A stretch of DNA of 64,000 bases from Rhizobium sp. BT03 (GCF_030053155.1 NZ_CP125640.1:2480001-2544000); one strand, 5' to 3'; counted from the first letter of the stretch, positions 8,857 through 17,974 are shown. Made by a program: numbers and translations. The notes: generated from the sequence alone by a model not told the origin.

Positions 8857-8910
8857 TTAGAGCATGATGTCATCCGAAAACCGCTCACACTTTTCGGCAT
8901 CATGCTCTAA
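8857..8910. repeat. RIME-like palindromic repeat, GAGCATGATG subtype
   Basis: Outer arms TTAGAGCATGATG (8857-8869) and CATCATGCTCTAA (8898-8910), with an inner CCGAAAA / TTTTCGG pair around CCGCTCACAC. This palindrome family is widespread between rhizobial genes. It sits just upstream of pheA and could act as a transcript-end or leader hairpin. Confidence 0.8.
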
Positions 8911-8930
8911 GTCGAACTGACGGAACTATC

Positions 8931-9785
8931 ATGAATATCAAGACCAACAGGATCGCCTTCCAGGGCGAATTCGGCGCCAATTCCGACATGGCCAGCCGCG
9001 ACATGTTTCCGACCATGGAGCCGCTGCCCTGCCAGACTTTCGAGGACGCGTTCACGGCGGTCGACAATGGCGACGCCGATATCGGCATGATCCCGATCGA
9101 GAATACGATCGCCGGGCGCGTCGCCGACATCCACCATCTGCTGCCCGAATCGCGCCTGCACATCATCGGCGAGTATTTCATGCCGATCCGCTTCCAGCTG
9201 ATGGTGCTGCCGGGGGTGACCAAGGACGAGATCCGCACGGTGCACAGCCATATCCACGCGCTTGGCCAGTGCCGCAAGATCGTTCGCGCCAATGGCTGGA
9301 AGCCCGTCATCGCCGGCGATACGGCCGGTGCGGCAAAGCTCGTGAAGGAAACCGGCGATCGTTCGATGGCAGCGCTCGCGCCACGCCTTGCCGCCGATCT
9401 CTACGGGCTCGAGATCATCGCCGAAAATGTCGAGGATACGGAAAACAACGTCACCCGTTTCGTCGTGCTGTCGCGCGACGAGGAATGGGCGCAACGGACT
9501 TCGGCTGAGGAAAAGGTCGTCACCACCTTCGTCTTCAACGTCCGCAACATTCCGGCCGCGCTCTACAAGGCGCTTGGCGGGTTCGCCACCAACAATATCA
9601 ACATGACGAAGCTGGAAAGCTATCAGCTCGGCGGAAAATTCGTGGCGACGCAATTCTACGCCGATATCGAAGGCCATCCGAACGATCCGAACGTGCGCCG
9701 GGCTTTGGAGGAATTGCGGTTCTTCTCCGAGAAGGTGCGCATCCTCGGCGTCTACAAGGGACATCCGATGCGAGGCCTGCTTTAA
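8931..9785 (+). CDS. pheA: Prephenate dehydratase
   Basis: Converts prephenate to phenylpyruvate in phenylalanine synthesis. It is a 284-residue monofunctional enzyme without a chorismate mutase domain. The catalytic domain starts IAFQGEFGANSDMAS and contains IGMIPIENTIAGRV, DTAGAAKLV and the TRF motif in NNVTRFVVLSR. An ACT domain (about 195-280) begins TTFVFNVRNIPAALYKAL and includes KLESYQLGG, a variant of the ESRP phenylalanine-binding motif, so feedback inhibition is likely. It lies downstream of kdsB but is separated from it by two palindromic repeats. Confidence 0.95.
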   Translation: MNIKTNRIAFQGEFGANSDMASRDMFPTMEPLPCQTFEDAFTAVDNGDADIGMIPIENTIAGRVADIHHLLPESRLHIIGEYFMPIRFQLMVLPGVTKDEIRTVHSHIHALGQCRKIVRANGWKPVIAGDTAGAAKLVKETGDRSMAALAPRLAADLYGLEIIAENVEDTENNVTRFVVLSRDEEWAQRTSAEEKVVTTFVFNVRNIPAALYKALGGFATNNINMTKLESYQLGGKFVATQFYADIEGHPNDPNVRRALEELRFFSEKVRILGVYKGHPMRGLL

Positions 9786-9806
9786 GCAGACCTCGTCATT
9801 CAGCTA

Positions 9807-10175
9807 TTATTTATCCGGCTCACAGACACGCAGCCGATGCCCGTCCGGATCGAGCACGACGAAAGTCGGGCCGAAATCCAGTTCGGTCAGTTCCTGGGCG
9901 ATCGGCAGGCCGCGGCCGCGCCAATCGTCATAATGCCGGGCGACGGCATTTTCCCCCGCCACCATGAAGGCCACTTCGCCGCGGTTGCCGATGGCGGAGG
10001 GCTGCGGCTCGACCTTGCTGCGCCGCCAGAGGCCGAGGGTGAAGCCGCCGTCGAGCGGAAAGGCAACGAAATTCGGCGCCTCGACGGCCGGTTCGCGGTT
10101 CAGGAGGTTGCGATAGAAGCCGGCGCTTTCGCCCGGGTCCTTGACGTAGAGGATAATCAGATTGGGGCTGGTCAT
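9807..10175 (-). CDS. VOC-superfamily (glyoxalase/bleomycin-resistance fold) protein
   Basis: Small vicinal-oxygen-chelate fold protein, 122 residues from ATG 10175 (MTSPNLIILYVKDPGESAGFY). The two beta-alpha-beta-beta-beta modules are visible, with the second ending FGPTFVVLDPDGHRLRVCEP. Substrate unknown; relatives include dioxygenases, lyases and drug-binding proteins. It is the last gene of a leftward group with a small hypothetical gene and a YafY-type regulator. In many bacteria YafY regulators neighbour and control VOC genes, so the three are probably one functional unit. Confidence 0.85.
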   Translation of the reverse strand: MTSPNLIILYVKDPGESAGFYRNLLNREPAVEAPNFVAFPLDGGFTLGLWRRSKVEPQPSAIGNRGEVAFMVAGENAVARHYDDWRGRGLPIAQELTELDFGPTFVVLDPDGHRLRVCEPDK

Positions 10176-10311
10176 TTCGGTTCTTCCGTTTATGTGAAAT
10201 GGTGAGGGCGAGGCCGCCCCTACTGCCACTGAATGGCAGCAGGACGTGGGAGGCTCGGCGACTGCGGCGCCTCGTTTCCGTCGGGCCGAAGATCAATGGT
10301 GATGACGTAAT

Positions 10312-10572
10312 TCAGAGCGGAAAACGATCCTCGCGGCGTGGGCCGCGCCCGTCCATGAAGCCGAGATCACGCTTCCAGGAGTCCGGTGTCGATTCAAGAT
10401 CAAGTTTCGAACGGCTTCCCCTGGGATTCCCGAGAAAGCCCATGACCAAACGCAGCAAGCCGGAGCGCGCCGATTGGCGGACGTCGGCAAAAGTTTCGGC
10501 CGAAATCACATCGGCGAAGGTCTCATTAGTCAAACGGTCGTTGGCGAAATGGATGGCGGGAGGCGTTGCCAT
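10312..10572 (-). CDS. Small hypothetical protein
   Basis: 86 residues starting MATPPAIHFANDRLTNETF, preceded by a good AAGGAG site eight bases before ATG 10572. There is no signal peptide or membrane segment. The C-terminal third is rich in Arg, Asp and Gly (GFMDGRGPRREDRF). I recognise no domain. It lies between the VOC gene and the YafY-type regulator in the same direction. The ribosome site and placement favour a real gene. Confidence 0.55.
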   Translation of the reverse strand: MATPPAIHFANDRLTNETFADVISAETFADVRQSARSGLLRLVMGFLGNPRGSRSKLDLESTPDSWKRDLGFMDGRGPRREDRFPL

Positions 10573-10609
10573 GATCAGTACTCCTTCCTGGTGGATTGGT
10601 CCTGATCAT
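10571..10609. promoter_or_regulatory. Inverted repeat at the start of the small hypothetical gene
   Basis: ATGATCAG (10571-10578) and CTGATCAT (10602-10609) form a perfect 8-base dyad separated by 23 bases. It spans the ribosome site and start of the 10312-10572 gene. It could be an operator for the adjacent YafY-type regulator, or an RNA hairpin that occludes translation. Confidence 0.35.
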
Positions 10610-10644
10610 AGTCCTGGCTGCTGACAGTTTATGGCAGCAGCGTT

Positions 10645-11337
10645 TCAGTTTTCGAGCGGCACGTCCTGCTCGCGCCATTCCTTGAGAAGAACCGTGCGGC
10701 GGCGCGGATAACGCACCTCATGCAGCGTCATGTCGATGATGCGGTCGGTGCGGAAATGGCGGAAGTCCTGGCGCAACTCGCACCAGGCCATGAGGACGCG
10801 GACATGCTCGAAATAGCCGAGGGCGAAAGGCCAGACCTTGCGGCGCGAAATCCGGCCCTGCTCGTCGCCATAATGCAGTTCGAGAATACGCTCCAGACGG
10901 ATCGCCCGGCGGATGGCCGAAACGTCGGCCTTGTCCTCGTCCCGGCGTTTCGGGCCGACGAAAAGGGCGGCCGAATCGATCATCTCCCGCATATCGGCCG
11001 GCAGCACGGCGGCAATCTTGGCCAGCGCATCGGCGCCGGCGCCGGCCAGGCGCGGCTCGGCGGCGCGGGCGACCCAGCGCGAGCCGAGAACCAGCGCCTC
11101 CAGCTCCTCTTCGGAAAACATCATCGGCGGCAGCATGAAGCCGGGCTTCAGCACGTAGCCGATCCCGGCTTCGCCTTCGATCATCGCCCCCTGGGCCTGC
11201 AGGCTGGCGATATCGCGATAGAGCGTGCGCAGGCTGACGCCGGTCTCCTCGGCAAGCACAGTACCGGTCACCGGCCGCCGGTAACGCCGAAGCGTCTGGA
11301 GCAGCGTCAGCAGCCGTTCCGAGCGCGCCACCGGCAT
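10645..11337 (-). CDS. YafY-type transcriptional regulator (HTH_11 plus WYL domain)
   Basis: 230-residue regulator. The N-terminal winged helix (ARSERLLTLLQTLRRYRRPV, TGVSLRTLYRDIASLQ) is followed by a WYL-type sensor domain (about 130-225). That domain includes ILELHYGDEQGRISRRKVWPFALGYFEHVRVLMAWCELR, where the usual WYL tripeptide appears as LELHY and VWPFALG. WYL domains bind nucleotides or nucleic-acid ligands. It probably controls the downstream small gene and the VOC gene. Four bases separate it from nudC upstream. Confidence 0.88.
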   Translation of the reverse strand: MPVARSERLLTLLQTLRRYRRPVTGTVLAEETGVSLRTLYRDIASLQAQGAMIEGEAGIGYVLKPGFMLPPMMFSEEELEALVLGSRWVARAAEPRLAGAGADALAKIAAVLPADMREMIDSAALFVGPKRRDEDKADVSAIRRAIRLERILELHYGDEQGRISRRKVWPFALGYFEHVRVLMAWCELRQDFRHFRTDRIIDMTLHEVRYPRRRTVLLKEWREQDVPLEN

Positions 11338-11341
11338 GGCG

Positions 11342-12301
11342 TTACCGCTTCCACTCCACCCAGTCGCGCATCAGGCGGTGGGCGATCGCGCCTTTCGGCG
11401 GCGAGGCCTTGCCTGTCGCGCTCGGGCGTTCCAGCATCTCGATCGTTTCCTCGCGGGTGAACCAGCGGCAATCTTCCAGCTCCGTCTCGTCGCGGGTGAT
11501 TTCGGTGGATTTGGCCTCGGCGTAACAGCCGATCATCAGCGAATGCGGCATCGGCCAGGGCTGCGAGGCGTGGTAGCGGATGCGACCGGTGCGGATGCCC
11601 GATTCCTCCAGCGTTTCGCGGCGCACGGCGTTTTCGATGGTCTCGCCGGGTTCGAGGAAGCCGGCAAGACAGGAATACATGCCGGGGGCAAAATGCGGAC
11701 TGCGGCCGAGCAGGCAGAGGTCGCGGCTCTCGTCGATGGTCAGCATGATGACGACGGGGTCTGTACGGGGGAAAATCATGTGCTCGCAGGCGGCGCAGAC
11801 CCGCTTGTAGCCGCCGATGTGGATCTCCATCGCCGAGCCGCAGCGGCCGCAGAAGCGGTTGTCGCCATTCCAGCGGATGAGGCTTGCGGCCTGGGCGAAT
11901 TCGCCAAGCAGCACCTCGTCGATCAGCATTTCGCGAAACAAAGTGCGGCCGTCGGCAGGCTTGTAATGGCTGGCGAGATCGTCGACGTCGATGCCGACGG
12001 GGACGGCAAGCCGCGGCTCGCCCGATTTGCGGTAGCCGAGAAGCACGGTCTCGTCCCAATCCGGCTGCAATTCCTGCAACTCGTAGCGGGCAAAGAGCGG
12101 ATCGAGCACCTGGCCGTCATGCTTCAGCACCAGCCTGTCTCTGGCGAAGGCGAAGATATGGGTGCCGTCCCTTGCCAGCGCCTTTTCGACGGAGCGTTCG
12201 TCGCGATGCTCGGAATCGCGATTGAGGTCATTGGCGGCAAAAGCCGTGAGATTGCTGGGTTCGGGATGCGGCACATCCGAATCGAAAAGCGAATGACTCA
12301 T
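11342..12301 (-). CDS. nudC: NADH pyrophosphatase / RNA decapping Nudix hydrolase
   Basis: Hydrolyses NAD(H) to NMN(H) and AMP and can remove NAD caps from RNA. 319 residues from ATG 12301 (MSHSLFDSD); the frame is open to 12397 but overlaps the HIT gene. A four-cysteine zinc ribbon is seen in NRFCGRCGSAME and KRVCAACEHMIFPR. The Nudix box is GFLEPGETIENAVRRETLEE, and the NudC-specific SQPWPMPHSLM follows. It overlaps the HIT gene stop by four bases, so the two are translationally coupled. Confidence 0.95.
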   Translation of the reverse strand: MSHSLFDSDVPHPEPSNLTAFAANDLNRDSEHRDERSVEKALARDGTHIFAFARDRLVLKHDGQVLDPLFARYELQELQPDWDETVLLGYRKSGEPRLAVPVGIDVDDLASHYKPADGRTLFREMLIDEVLLGEFAQAASLIRWNGDNRFCGRCGSAMEIHIGGYKRVCAACEHMIFPRTDPVVIMLTIDESRDLCLLGRSPHFAPGMYSCLAGFLEPGETIENAVRRETLEESGIRTGRIRYHASQPWPMPHSLMIGCYAEAKSTEITRDETELEDCRWFTREETIEMLERPSATGKASPPKGAIAHRLMRDWVEWKR

Positions 12302-12696
12302 GATGAAAGGGCTTCCCGCAGCTTCGCTATGAATTCGTCTCTCTTTCCGTCTTCGTAGGGCTCCGCGCGCCCGAATCCCCAGACGGGACCCGGCCAATTG
12401 GCGTCGCCTTCGAAGCGGGCAATGACATGAACATGAAGCTGGCGGACGATATTGCCAAGAGCCCCGACATTGATTTTTGCAGCACCGGTAATCTCTTTGA
12501 GCGCTTTGGCGACGAGGTCCGTCTCGAAGGCGAGCAGCACCTGGTCGAGCGGCGTCAGCTCGAAGATTTCGGTGATGTCGGCCCGGCGCGGCACCAGAAT
12601 GAGCCAGGGCCAGCGGGCATCCCTCGACAATCTGAGATCACAGAGGCCGGTGATCATGACGCTGGTGCTGTCGTTGTCCAGCCGGGGGTCGAGCAT
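12298..12696 (-). CDS. HIT-family hydrolase-like protein
   Basis: Histidine-triad fold nucleotide hydrolase or transferase of 132 residues from ATG 12696 (MLDPRLDND). A TTG at 12708 has a better-spaced GGAGG and is an alternative. The active-site strand reads QLHVHVIARFEGD, so the first histidine of the H-x-H-x-H-x-x triad is Gln while the catalytic pair is kept. The C-terminal WPGPVWG segment is also a family mark. It is coupled to nudC, which suggests a role in dinucleotide clean-up, and divergent from the 4.5S RNA gene. Confidence 0.88.
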   Translation of the reverse strand: MLDPRLDNDSTSVMITGLCDLRLSRDARWPWLILVPRRADITEIFELTPLDQVLLAFETDLVAKALKEITGAAKINVGALGNIVRQLHVHVIARFEGDANWPGPVWGFGRAEPYEDGKRDEFIAKLREALSS

Positions 12697-12759
12697 GAAA
12701 CCGTCCAAAGGGCATTCCTCCCATGTTTTCCAACGACTAGCAGTTTTTTCGCATGTTGG

Positions 12760-12797
12760 CTTGCTTTTGATGACGATATTGCCGATATGTGCATCCG
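12760..12797 (+). promoter_or_regulatory. Sigma-70-type promoter of the 4.5S RNA gene
   Basis: CTTGCT (12760-12765), a 17-base spacer, then CGATAT (12783-12788), close to the rhizobial CTTGAC-N17-CTATAT consensus. The predicted start falls at 12796-12797, exactly where the RNA stem begins. Confidence 0.65.
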
Positions 12798-12892
12798 GGA
12801 GGTTGGTGGTGGACGAGCCACTCGCCAACCGGGTCAGGTCCGGAAGGAAGCAGCCCTAACGAGCCCGGCACGGGTCATCGTGCCAGCCTCCC
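12797..12892 (+). ncRNA. ffs: Signal recognition particle 4.5S RNA
   Basis: RNA core of the SRP that pairs with Ffh and FtsY. The universally conserved apical motif GGTCAGGTCCGGAAGGAAGC lies at 12832-12851, and terminal arms GGGAGG (12797-12802) and CCTCCC (12887-12892) close a single long hairpin. Length of about 96 nt fits the bacterial short form. Position immediately before dnaX is the common proteobacterial arrangement. The open frame that appears to extend dnaX upstream crosses this RNA and is not real there. Confidence 0.95.
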
Positions 12893-12939
12893 ACCTTCTC
12901 TCCACGAAGTGCCCGACGATCCGGGCGACAAGCAGGGCG

Positions 12940-14820
12940 ATGAGCGACACCGAGCGACAATCAAAAGATGCCGCCTCGACGGGCACCGGATACCGGGTGC
13001 TGGCTCGCAAATACCGCCCCAAGGATTTCACGGACCTGATGGTCGGCCAGGAGCCGATGGTCCGCACGCTCACCAACGCCTTCGAGACAGGCCGCATCGC
13101 GCAGGCCTATATGCTGACCGGCGTGCGCGGCGTCGGCAAGACGACGACGGCGCGGATCCTGGCGCGGGCGCTGAACTACAAGACGCCGGATATCGACAAG
13201 CCGACGATCGACCTTCGCATTCCCGGCGAACATTGCCAGGCCATCATGGAAGGCCGGCATGTCGACGTGATCGAGATGGATGCCGCCTCCCATACCGGTA
13301 TCGACGATATAAGAGAGATCATCGAGCAGGTGCGCTACCGGCCGGTTTCGGCGCGCTACAAGGTCTATATCATCGACGAAGTGCACATGCTGTCGACGCA
13401 GGCCTTCAACGGGTTGTTGAAGACGCTGGAAGAGCCGCCGGAGCATGTGAAGTTCATCTTCGCCACCACCGAAATCCGCAAGGTGCCGATCACCGTGCTG
13501 TCGCGCTGCCAGCGTTTCGACCTGCGCCGCATCAGCGCGTCGGATCTCGTCGGACTGTTTTCGACGATCGCCGCCAAGGAAGGCATCGAGGCGGAACCGG
13601 ATGCGCTGGCGATGATCGCACGTGCCGCCGAAGGCTCGGCGCGCGACGGCCTATCGCTGCTCGACCAGGCAATCGCCCATGGTGCCGGCGCCGTCCAGGC
13701 GGAAGCCGTGCGCGGGATGCTCGGCCTTGCCGACCGCGCCCGGATCGTCGATCTCTTCCAGCATGTCGTCAAGGGCGACGTCGCCGCAGCCCTCGGCGAA
13801 TTCCAGAGCCAGTACGAGGCCGGCGCCAATCCTGTGGTGGTGCTGACCGATCTTGCCGATTTCACCCATCTGGTGACGCGGCTGAAATATGTGCCGGATG
13901 CGGCGAACGACCCGTCGCTCAGCGAAGTCGAGCGCACCAAGGCGGCGGAATTCGCCAAGGGCGTCGCGGTCACGACGCTGTCGCGCATCTGGCAGATGCT
14001 GCTGAAGGGCATTCCGGAAACGGAAGGCTCGTCGCGGACGGCGGGTGCGGCCGAAATGGTGCTGATCCGACTCGCCCATGCCGCGCATCTGCCGGCACCG
14101 GAGGATGCGGCGCGGCGGCTTGCCGAATTTTCCGGTGACAATGCCGGCCCGCGGCCCGCCTCCCCGCCATCAGGCAATGGCGGCGGCAGCGGCACGCGCG
14201 TTCCCTATCAAAGCAGTGTCGCGGCACGTGCGCCGGAAATCGCACCCGGCAAGCCGCAAGCGTCCGCGCCGGTGGCGATGCTGCGCGCCGTGCCGAGCAG
14301 CCAGCCGGAGACGATGCCTGTCGGGCGGATCGAGACGAAATCGGTCGAGACACCGAAGCCGCTCGTCCTGGTCAATTCGGTCAGCGATATCGTCGACCTC
14401 GCCGCCGAGAAGCGGGACGTCAAGCTGAAGGCACTGGTGCGCAACTTCGTGCGGCCCGTCCGCATCGAACCCGGCCGGCTGGATGTGAACCTCACCGAGG
14501 GCGCACCGGGCACGCTGCTGAACGAGCTTGCCGTCAAGCTCAAGGAATGGACGGGCATCCACTGGATCGTCAGCACCAGCCGCGAAGAGGGCGGACCGAC
14601 GATGGTGGAAGCGGAGGCCAGGGCGCAACAACAGCGCGTCAGCGATGCCCGCCAGGACCCCGATGTCGCGGCGATCCTGGCGCAGTTTCCGGGCGCCAAG
14701 ATCATCGACGTGCGCGTAAGGGCGCCGACGCCGGAGGAAGAAGCGGAAGAGGCGACACCGCCTGCCGCCGCCGAATCGGAAGACGGTGATATCCTGCCCG
14801 GCGACGACATAGAATTCTGA
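12940..14820 (+). CDS. dnaX: DNA polymerase III subunits gamma and tau
   Basis: Clamp-loader ATPase of the replisome. 626 residues from ATG 12940 ([13 protein letters not shown]); the frame is open upstream only because it crosses the 4.5S RNA gene. The Walker A is [14 protein letters not shown], the sensor and DEXX region is [28 protein letters not shown], and the SRC arginine finger is in TVLSRCQRF. In the usual zinc-binding stretch only C is seen in IPGEHCQAI, so zinc binding is reduced. The long Pro/Ala linker (about 400-490) and C-terminal domain form the tau part. I see no obvious A6-G frameshift site for a separate gamma form. ybaB and recR follow, the classic cluster. Confidence 0.96.
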   Translation: MSDTERQSKDAASTGTGYRVLARKYRPKDFTDLMVGQEPMVRTLTNAFETGRIAQAYMLTGVRGVGKTTTARILARALNYKTPDIDKPTIDLRIPGEHCQAIMEGRHVDVIEMDAASHTGIDDIREIIEQVRYRPVSARYKVYIIDEVHMLSTQAFNGLLKTLEEPPEHVKFIFATTEIRKVPITVLSRCQRFDLRRISASDLVGLFSTIAAKEGIEAEPDALAMIARAAEGSARDGLSLLDQAIAHGAGAVQAEAVRGMLGLADRARIVDLFQHVVKGDVAAALGEFQSQYEAGANPVVVLTDLADFTHLVTRLKYVPDAANDPSLSEVERTKAAEFAKGVAVTTLSRIWQMLLKGIPETEGSSRTAGAAEMVLIRLAHAAHLPAPEDAARRLAEFSGDNAGPRPASPPSGNGGGSGTRVPYQSSVAARAPEIAPGKPQASAPVAMLRAVPSSQPETMPVGRIETKSVETPKPLVLVNSVSDIVDLAAEKRDVKLKALVRNFVRPVRIEPGRLDVNLTEGAPGTLLNELAVKLKEWTGIHWIVSTSREEGGPTMVEAEARAQQQRVSDARQDPDVAAILAQFPGAKIIDVRVRAPTPEEEAEEATPPAAAESEDGDILPGDDIEF

Positions 14821-14840
14821 TTTCAAGAAGGAGCGAGACG

Positions 14841-15164
14841 ATGCGCGACATCATGGGCATGATGGGCAAAGTCAAGGAAATGCAGGCCAAGATGGAGCAG
14901 ATGCAGGCGGAGATCGCCGAGCTCGCGGCCGAGGGCAAGGCCGGCGGCGGCCTCGTCACCGTCGTCATCTCGGGCAAGGGCGAGTTGAAGAGCCTGAAGA
15001 TCGACCCGTCGCTGTTCAAGGAAGACGATGTCGAGATCCTCGAGGACCTGATCGTCGCCGCCCACAAGGACGCCAAGGACAAGGCCGAGGCGCTCGCCGC
15101 CGAAAAGACCAAGGCACTGACCGCCGGCCTGCCGATCCCGCCCGGCTTCAAGCTGCCGTTCTGA
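14841..15164 (+). CDS. ybaB: Nucleoid-associated protein YbaB/EbfC
   Basis: Small dimeric DNA-binding protein, 107 residues. The N-terminal helix [22 protein letters not shown] and the strand [22 protein letters not shown] are diagnostic. AAGGAGCGAGACG precedes the start, 20 bases after dnaX. It is co-transcribed with dnaX; recR is separated from it by the opposing MOSC gene. Confidence 0.95.
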   Translation: MRDIMGMMGKVKEMQAKMEQMQAEIAELAAEGKAGGGLVTVVISGKGELKSLKIDPSLFKEDDVEILEDLIVAAHKDAKDKAEALAAEKTKALTAGLPIPPGFKLPF

Positions 15165-15202
15165 GAGCAGGCAATTCGGTCTTTAGTATTTTTCAGCGAG
15201 GC

Positions 15203-15820
15203 TTAGCGCTGAGCTCCCAACGTCGCTCGCAGTTTGTAGTGAATAGGGGCGGCGAGATATCGCGCCCGGTCCACCTCCGAAAGCCGCCGGCCGAAGGTTT
15301 CCATTAGCTCCGGCATCGTCACCCTTTCTCCGGAAAAAGGCTGATATTCCACCGGCGTCCCGGCTTCGGTCACGCCACCCGTAACAACCCGGCAATAGAT
15401 GCCGGGGCGGGCAGCATCGATATAACGCTTGACGAATTTCGGATCGTTCATCCTGGCGGCGAAGGTGGCGCAGGGGATACGGCAGGCGCTGACTTCGAGG
15501 ACGAGATCGCCCGATAGGAACCGGTCGCCAACGGCAACGTCGCGATTGTCGAGGCCTGAGATCACCATGTTTTCGCCGAAGGTGCCGGGCTCATAGGGCC
15601 GGCCGAGTTGCTGCGCCCACCAGTCGAGCGTCAGCGATCCCTCGATATAGACGGCCTGGTCGACGCCGCCATGGTGTTTGCGGTTGCAGATGGCATCGCC
15701 GACCAGCCCTTCGGCATCGATCATCACCGCGCCGTTGACGGCATGTTTGAAGATGCCGGTCTTGTAGCTCTTGCCCGGCAGCCTTTCCGGATTGCCGATG
15801 CACAGCGCCAGGATTTTCAT
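15203..15820 (-). CDS. MOSC-domain protein (YiiM-like)
   Basis: 205 residues from ATG 15820 (MKILALCIGN); the frame is open far upstream but there it is antisense to recR. The MOSC core shows DAICNRKHHGGVDQAVYI, PGTFGENMVISGLDN, VAVGDRFLSGDLVLEVSACRIPC (conserved Cys) and YCRVVTGG. MOSC domains carry sulfur or act with molybdenum cofactor; YiiM-type proteins reduce N-hydroxylated bases. It sits between ybaB and recR in the opposite direction, interrupting the usual dnaX-ybaB-recR run. Confidence 0.88.
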   Translation of the reverse strand: MKILALCIGNPERLPGKSYKTGIFKHAVNGAVMIDAEGLVGDAICNRKHHGGVDQAVYIEGSLTLDWWAQQLGRPYEPGTFGENMVISGLDNRDVAVGDRFLSGDLVLEVSACRIPCATFAARMNDPKFVKRYIDAARPGIYCRVVTGGVTEAGTPVEYQPFSGERVTMPELMETFGRRLSEVDRARYLAAPIHYKLRATLGAQR

Positions 15821-15877
15821 GGGACGGCCGATCCTTCCGCGATTCCGTTTCCGCTGCATATCAGTTAAGAACGGCGT

Positions 15878-16483
15878 ATGGCAAAACGAGTCACCGGCCC
15901 CGAAATCGAAAAACTCATCCAGCTTCTGGCGAAGGTGCCGGGCCTCGGGCCGCGCTCGGCGCGCCGGGCGGCACTGCATCTGATCAAGAAGAAGGACCAG
16001 CTGCTGGGGCCTCTGTCGAATGCGATGGGCGAGGCTTACGACAAGGTGAAGATCTGCTCGCGCTGCGGCAATGTCGATACGGTCGATCCCTGCACCGTCT
16101 GCACCGACACGCAGCGCGATCAATCCATCATCATCGTCGTCGAGGACGTCTCCGACCTCTGGGCGCTGGAGCGGGCAGGCGCGATGAACGCCGCCTATCA
16201 TGTGCTCGGCGGCACGCTGTCGCCGCTCGACGGGATCGGCCCCGACGATCTCAATATTCGCGGGCTGATCGACCGGATCGGCGAAGGCGGCATCCGCGAA
16301 CTGATCATCGCCGTCAACGCCACCGTCGAGGGGCAGACGACAGCGCATTACATCACCGACCAGCTGCAGGGGCTTAACGTGAAGATCACCCGGCTGGCGC
16401 ATGGCGTGCCGGTCGGCGGCGAACTCGATTATCTCGACGAGGGTACGCTAGCGGCGGCTCTTCGGGCACGGACGGTGATATGA
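15878..16483 (+). CDS. recR: Recombination protein RecR
   Basis: DNA-clamp partner of RecF and RecO, 201 residues. The N-terminal helix-hairpin-helix ([20 protein letters not shown]) precedes a zinc finger [16 protein letters not shown] and the Toprim domain ([32 protein letters not shown]). The stop overlaps the start of the lytic transglycosylase gene (ATGA), suggesting coupling. Confidence 0.96.
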   Translation: MAKRVTGPEIEKLIQLLAKVPGLGPRSARRAALHLIKKKDQLLGPLSNAMGEAYDKVKICSRCGNVDTVDPCTVCTDTQRDQSIIIVVEDVSDLWALERAGAMNAAYHVLGGTLSPLDGIGPDDLNIRGLIDRIGEGGIRELIIAVNATVEGQTTAHYITDQLQGLNVKITRLAHGVPVGGELDYLDEGTLAAALRARTVI

Positions 16484-17970
16484 AGGGCTTGCGTATGCCG
16501 AAAGATACCCCCCTCTGCCCTGCCGGGCCCGGGGTCGAGCCGCGGGTCTCGACCCGTCCTTCGGACCCCCACAAGGGGGGAGATCGGCAAGTTTCACCGG
16601 CGTCGCGAAATCTTGACCGTGTGCCAGGCGGCGGCGATCTGCAGCGTTTGGTTCGGACGAGAGTGTGCCCCCAGCCGATCTCCCCCCTTGTGGGGGAGAT
16701 GTCCGGCAGGACAGAGGGGGGTGTTCCACGACGGCTGCGGATACTCGCGTTGGCGATAATGACCGCCCTCCTCCCTCTCCCCTCATATGCAGCCCCTTCG
16801 AAAGCCGACGTCGAGGCACAATTCGAGACCTGGGTGCAGAAGGATCTCTGGCCCGAGGCGAAGGCGAACGGCATTTCAGAGAAGACTTTCAAGGCCGCCT
16901 TCTCTGGCGTCGCGCTAAATTGGAACCTGCCGGATCTCGCGCCGCCCGGTTTTCCGCCGCCGAAGGAGCAGAAGCAGACGCAGGCGGAGTTTTCCTCGCC
17001 CGCCCCCTATTTCAACGAGGACCATCTGAAGAGGCTTGCCGCAACCGGGCGCGGCTTTGCCGCGCAATATGGCTCGACGCTGAAGCGGATCGAGAAGACC
17101 TATGGCGTGCCGGGCTCGATCGTGCTGGCCATCTGGGGCCGGGAGACCGGCTTCGGCGCGGCGAAGATCCCGAATTCGGCGGTCGAGGTGCTGGCGACCA
17201 AGGCCTTCATGTCGACGCGCAAGGAGATGTTCCGCACCGAACTGATGGCGGCGCTGCATATTCTCGACGGCGGCGACGTGACGCCCGCCGAGTTCAAGGG
17301 TTCGTGGGCCGGGGCGCTCGGCCAGCCGCAGTTCATGCCGACGAGCTATCTGAAATATGCCGTCGATTTCGACGGCGACGGTCACCGCAACATCTGGACC
17401 TCGGTGCCGGATACGCTTGCCTCGATCGCCAACTATCTGGTCAAGAAGGGCTGGCAGCGCGATCGTGATTGGGGCTTCGAGGTCTCGATCCCGGAGGCAG
17501 TCTCCTGCGCGCAGGAGGGTCCCGACCTCGCAAAGCCGCTGTCGCACTGGGCTTCGCTCGGCATCGACCGCATCTCCGGCAAAGGCTTTCCCCAGGGCGA
17601 GATGAAAGCGCAAGGCATGATGCTGGTCCCGGCCGGCCGGGACGGGCCTGAGTTCATCGTCACGCCGAATTTCTACGTCATCAAGGAATACAACAACTCC
17701 GATCTCTACGCGCTCTATATCGGCAATCTCGCCGACCGGATCGCCTATAATGCCGGTGCCTTCCAGGGTCGATGGGGCGATGTCGGCAAGATGCTGCGTT
17801 CCGATGTCGCCGCCATGCAGAAGGCGCTGGAGCGGCAGGGCTACGATGTCGGCGGCTCCGACGGCCTGCCTGGTTACAAGACCCGGCGTTCGATCGGCCA
17901 GTGGCAGGCGAAGAACGGCATGACGCCGACCTGCTTTCCCGAAGCGACGATGAAGGGCAAGCTGAAGTAG
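16480..17970 (+). CDS. Lytic murein transglycosylase (MltB-type) with repeat-derived N-terminal segment
   Basis: Cleaves peptidoglycan glycan strands in the periplasm. The catalytic Glu is in [27 protein letters not shown] and [11 protein letters not shown] are typical of the SLT/MltB fold, and a PG_binding_1 domain ([15 protein letters not shown]) ends the protein. The frame opens at 16480, overlapping recR by ATGA. Codons 10-81 are encoded by a 216-base palindromic repeat (16507-16722) inserted exactly in frame. Removing it joins MKGLRMPKD to [17 protein letters not shown], a normal signal peptide. If translation now starts at ATG 16699, inside the repeat, the export signal is kept. Start uncertain. 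Confidence 0.88.
   Translation: MKGLRMPKDTPLCPAGPGVEPRVSTRPSDPHKGGDRQVSPASRNLDRVPGGGDLQRLVRTRVCPQPISPLVGEMSGRTEGGVPRRLRILALAIMTALLPLPSYAAPSKADVEAQFETWVQKDLWPEAKANGISEKTFKAAFSGVALNWNLPDLAPPGFPPPKEQKQTQAEFSSPAPYFNEDHLKRLAATGRGFAAQYGSTLKRIEKTYGVPGSIVLAIWGRETGFGAAKIPNSAVEVLATKAFMSTRKEMFRTELMAALHILDGGDVTPAEFKGSWAGALGQPQFMPTSYLKYAVDFDGDGHRNIWTSVPDTLASIANYLVKKGWQRDRDWGFEVSIPEAVSCAQEGPDLAKPLSHWASLGIDRISGKGFPQGEMKAQGMMLVPAGRDGPEFIVTPNFYVIKEYNNSDLYALYIGNLADRIAYNAGAFQGRWGDVGKMLRSDVAAMQKALERQGYDVGGSDGLPGYKTRRSIGQWQAKNGMTPTCFPEATMKGKLK
16507..16722. repeat. 216-base composite palindromic repeat inside the transglycosylase gene
   Basis: The left arm begins ACCCCCCTCTGCCCTGCCGG and ends GGGGGGAGATCGGC (to 16588). 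The right arm (16674-16722) starts GCCGATCTCCCCCC and ends ACAGAGGGGGGT, the reverse complement of the left arm apart from about 40 extra bases in the left arm. Length is divisible by three and both ends fall on codon boundaries. This repeat type (CCCCCTCTGTCCTGCCGG...) is familiar from rhizobial intergenic regions. Confidence 0.85.
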
Positions 17971-17974
17971 CCGT

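Noticed and set aside
12427..12939. Upstream extension of the dnaX frame
   Set aside because: It runs antisense to the HIT gene and through the 4.5S RNA; the conserved DnaX start is ATG 12940.
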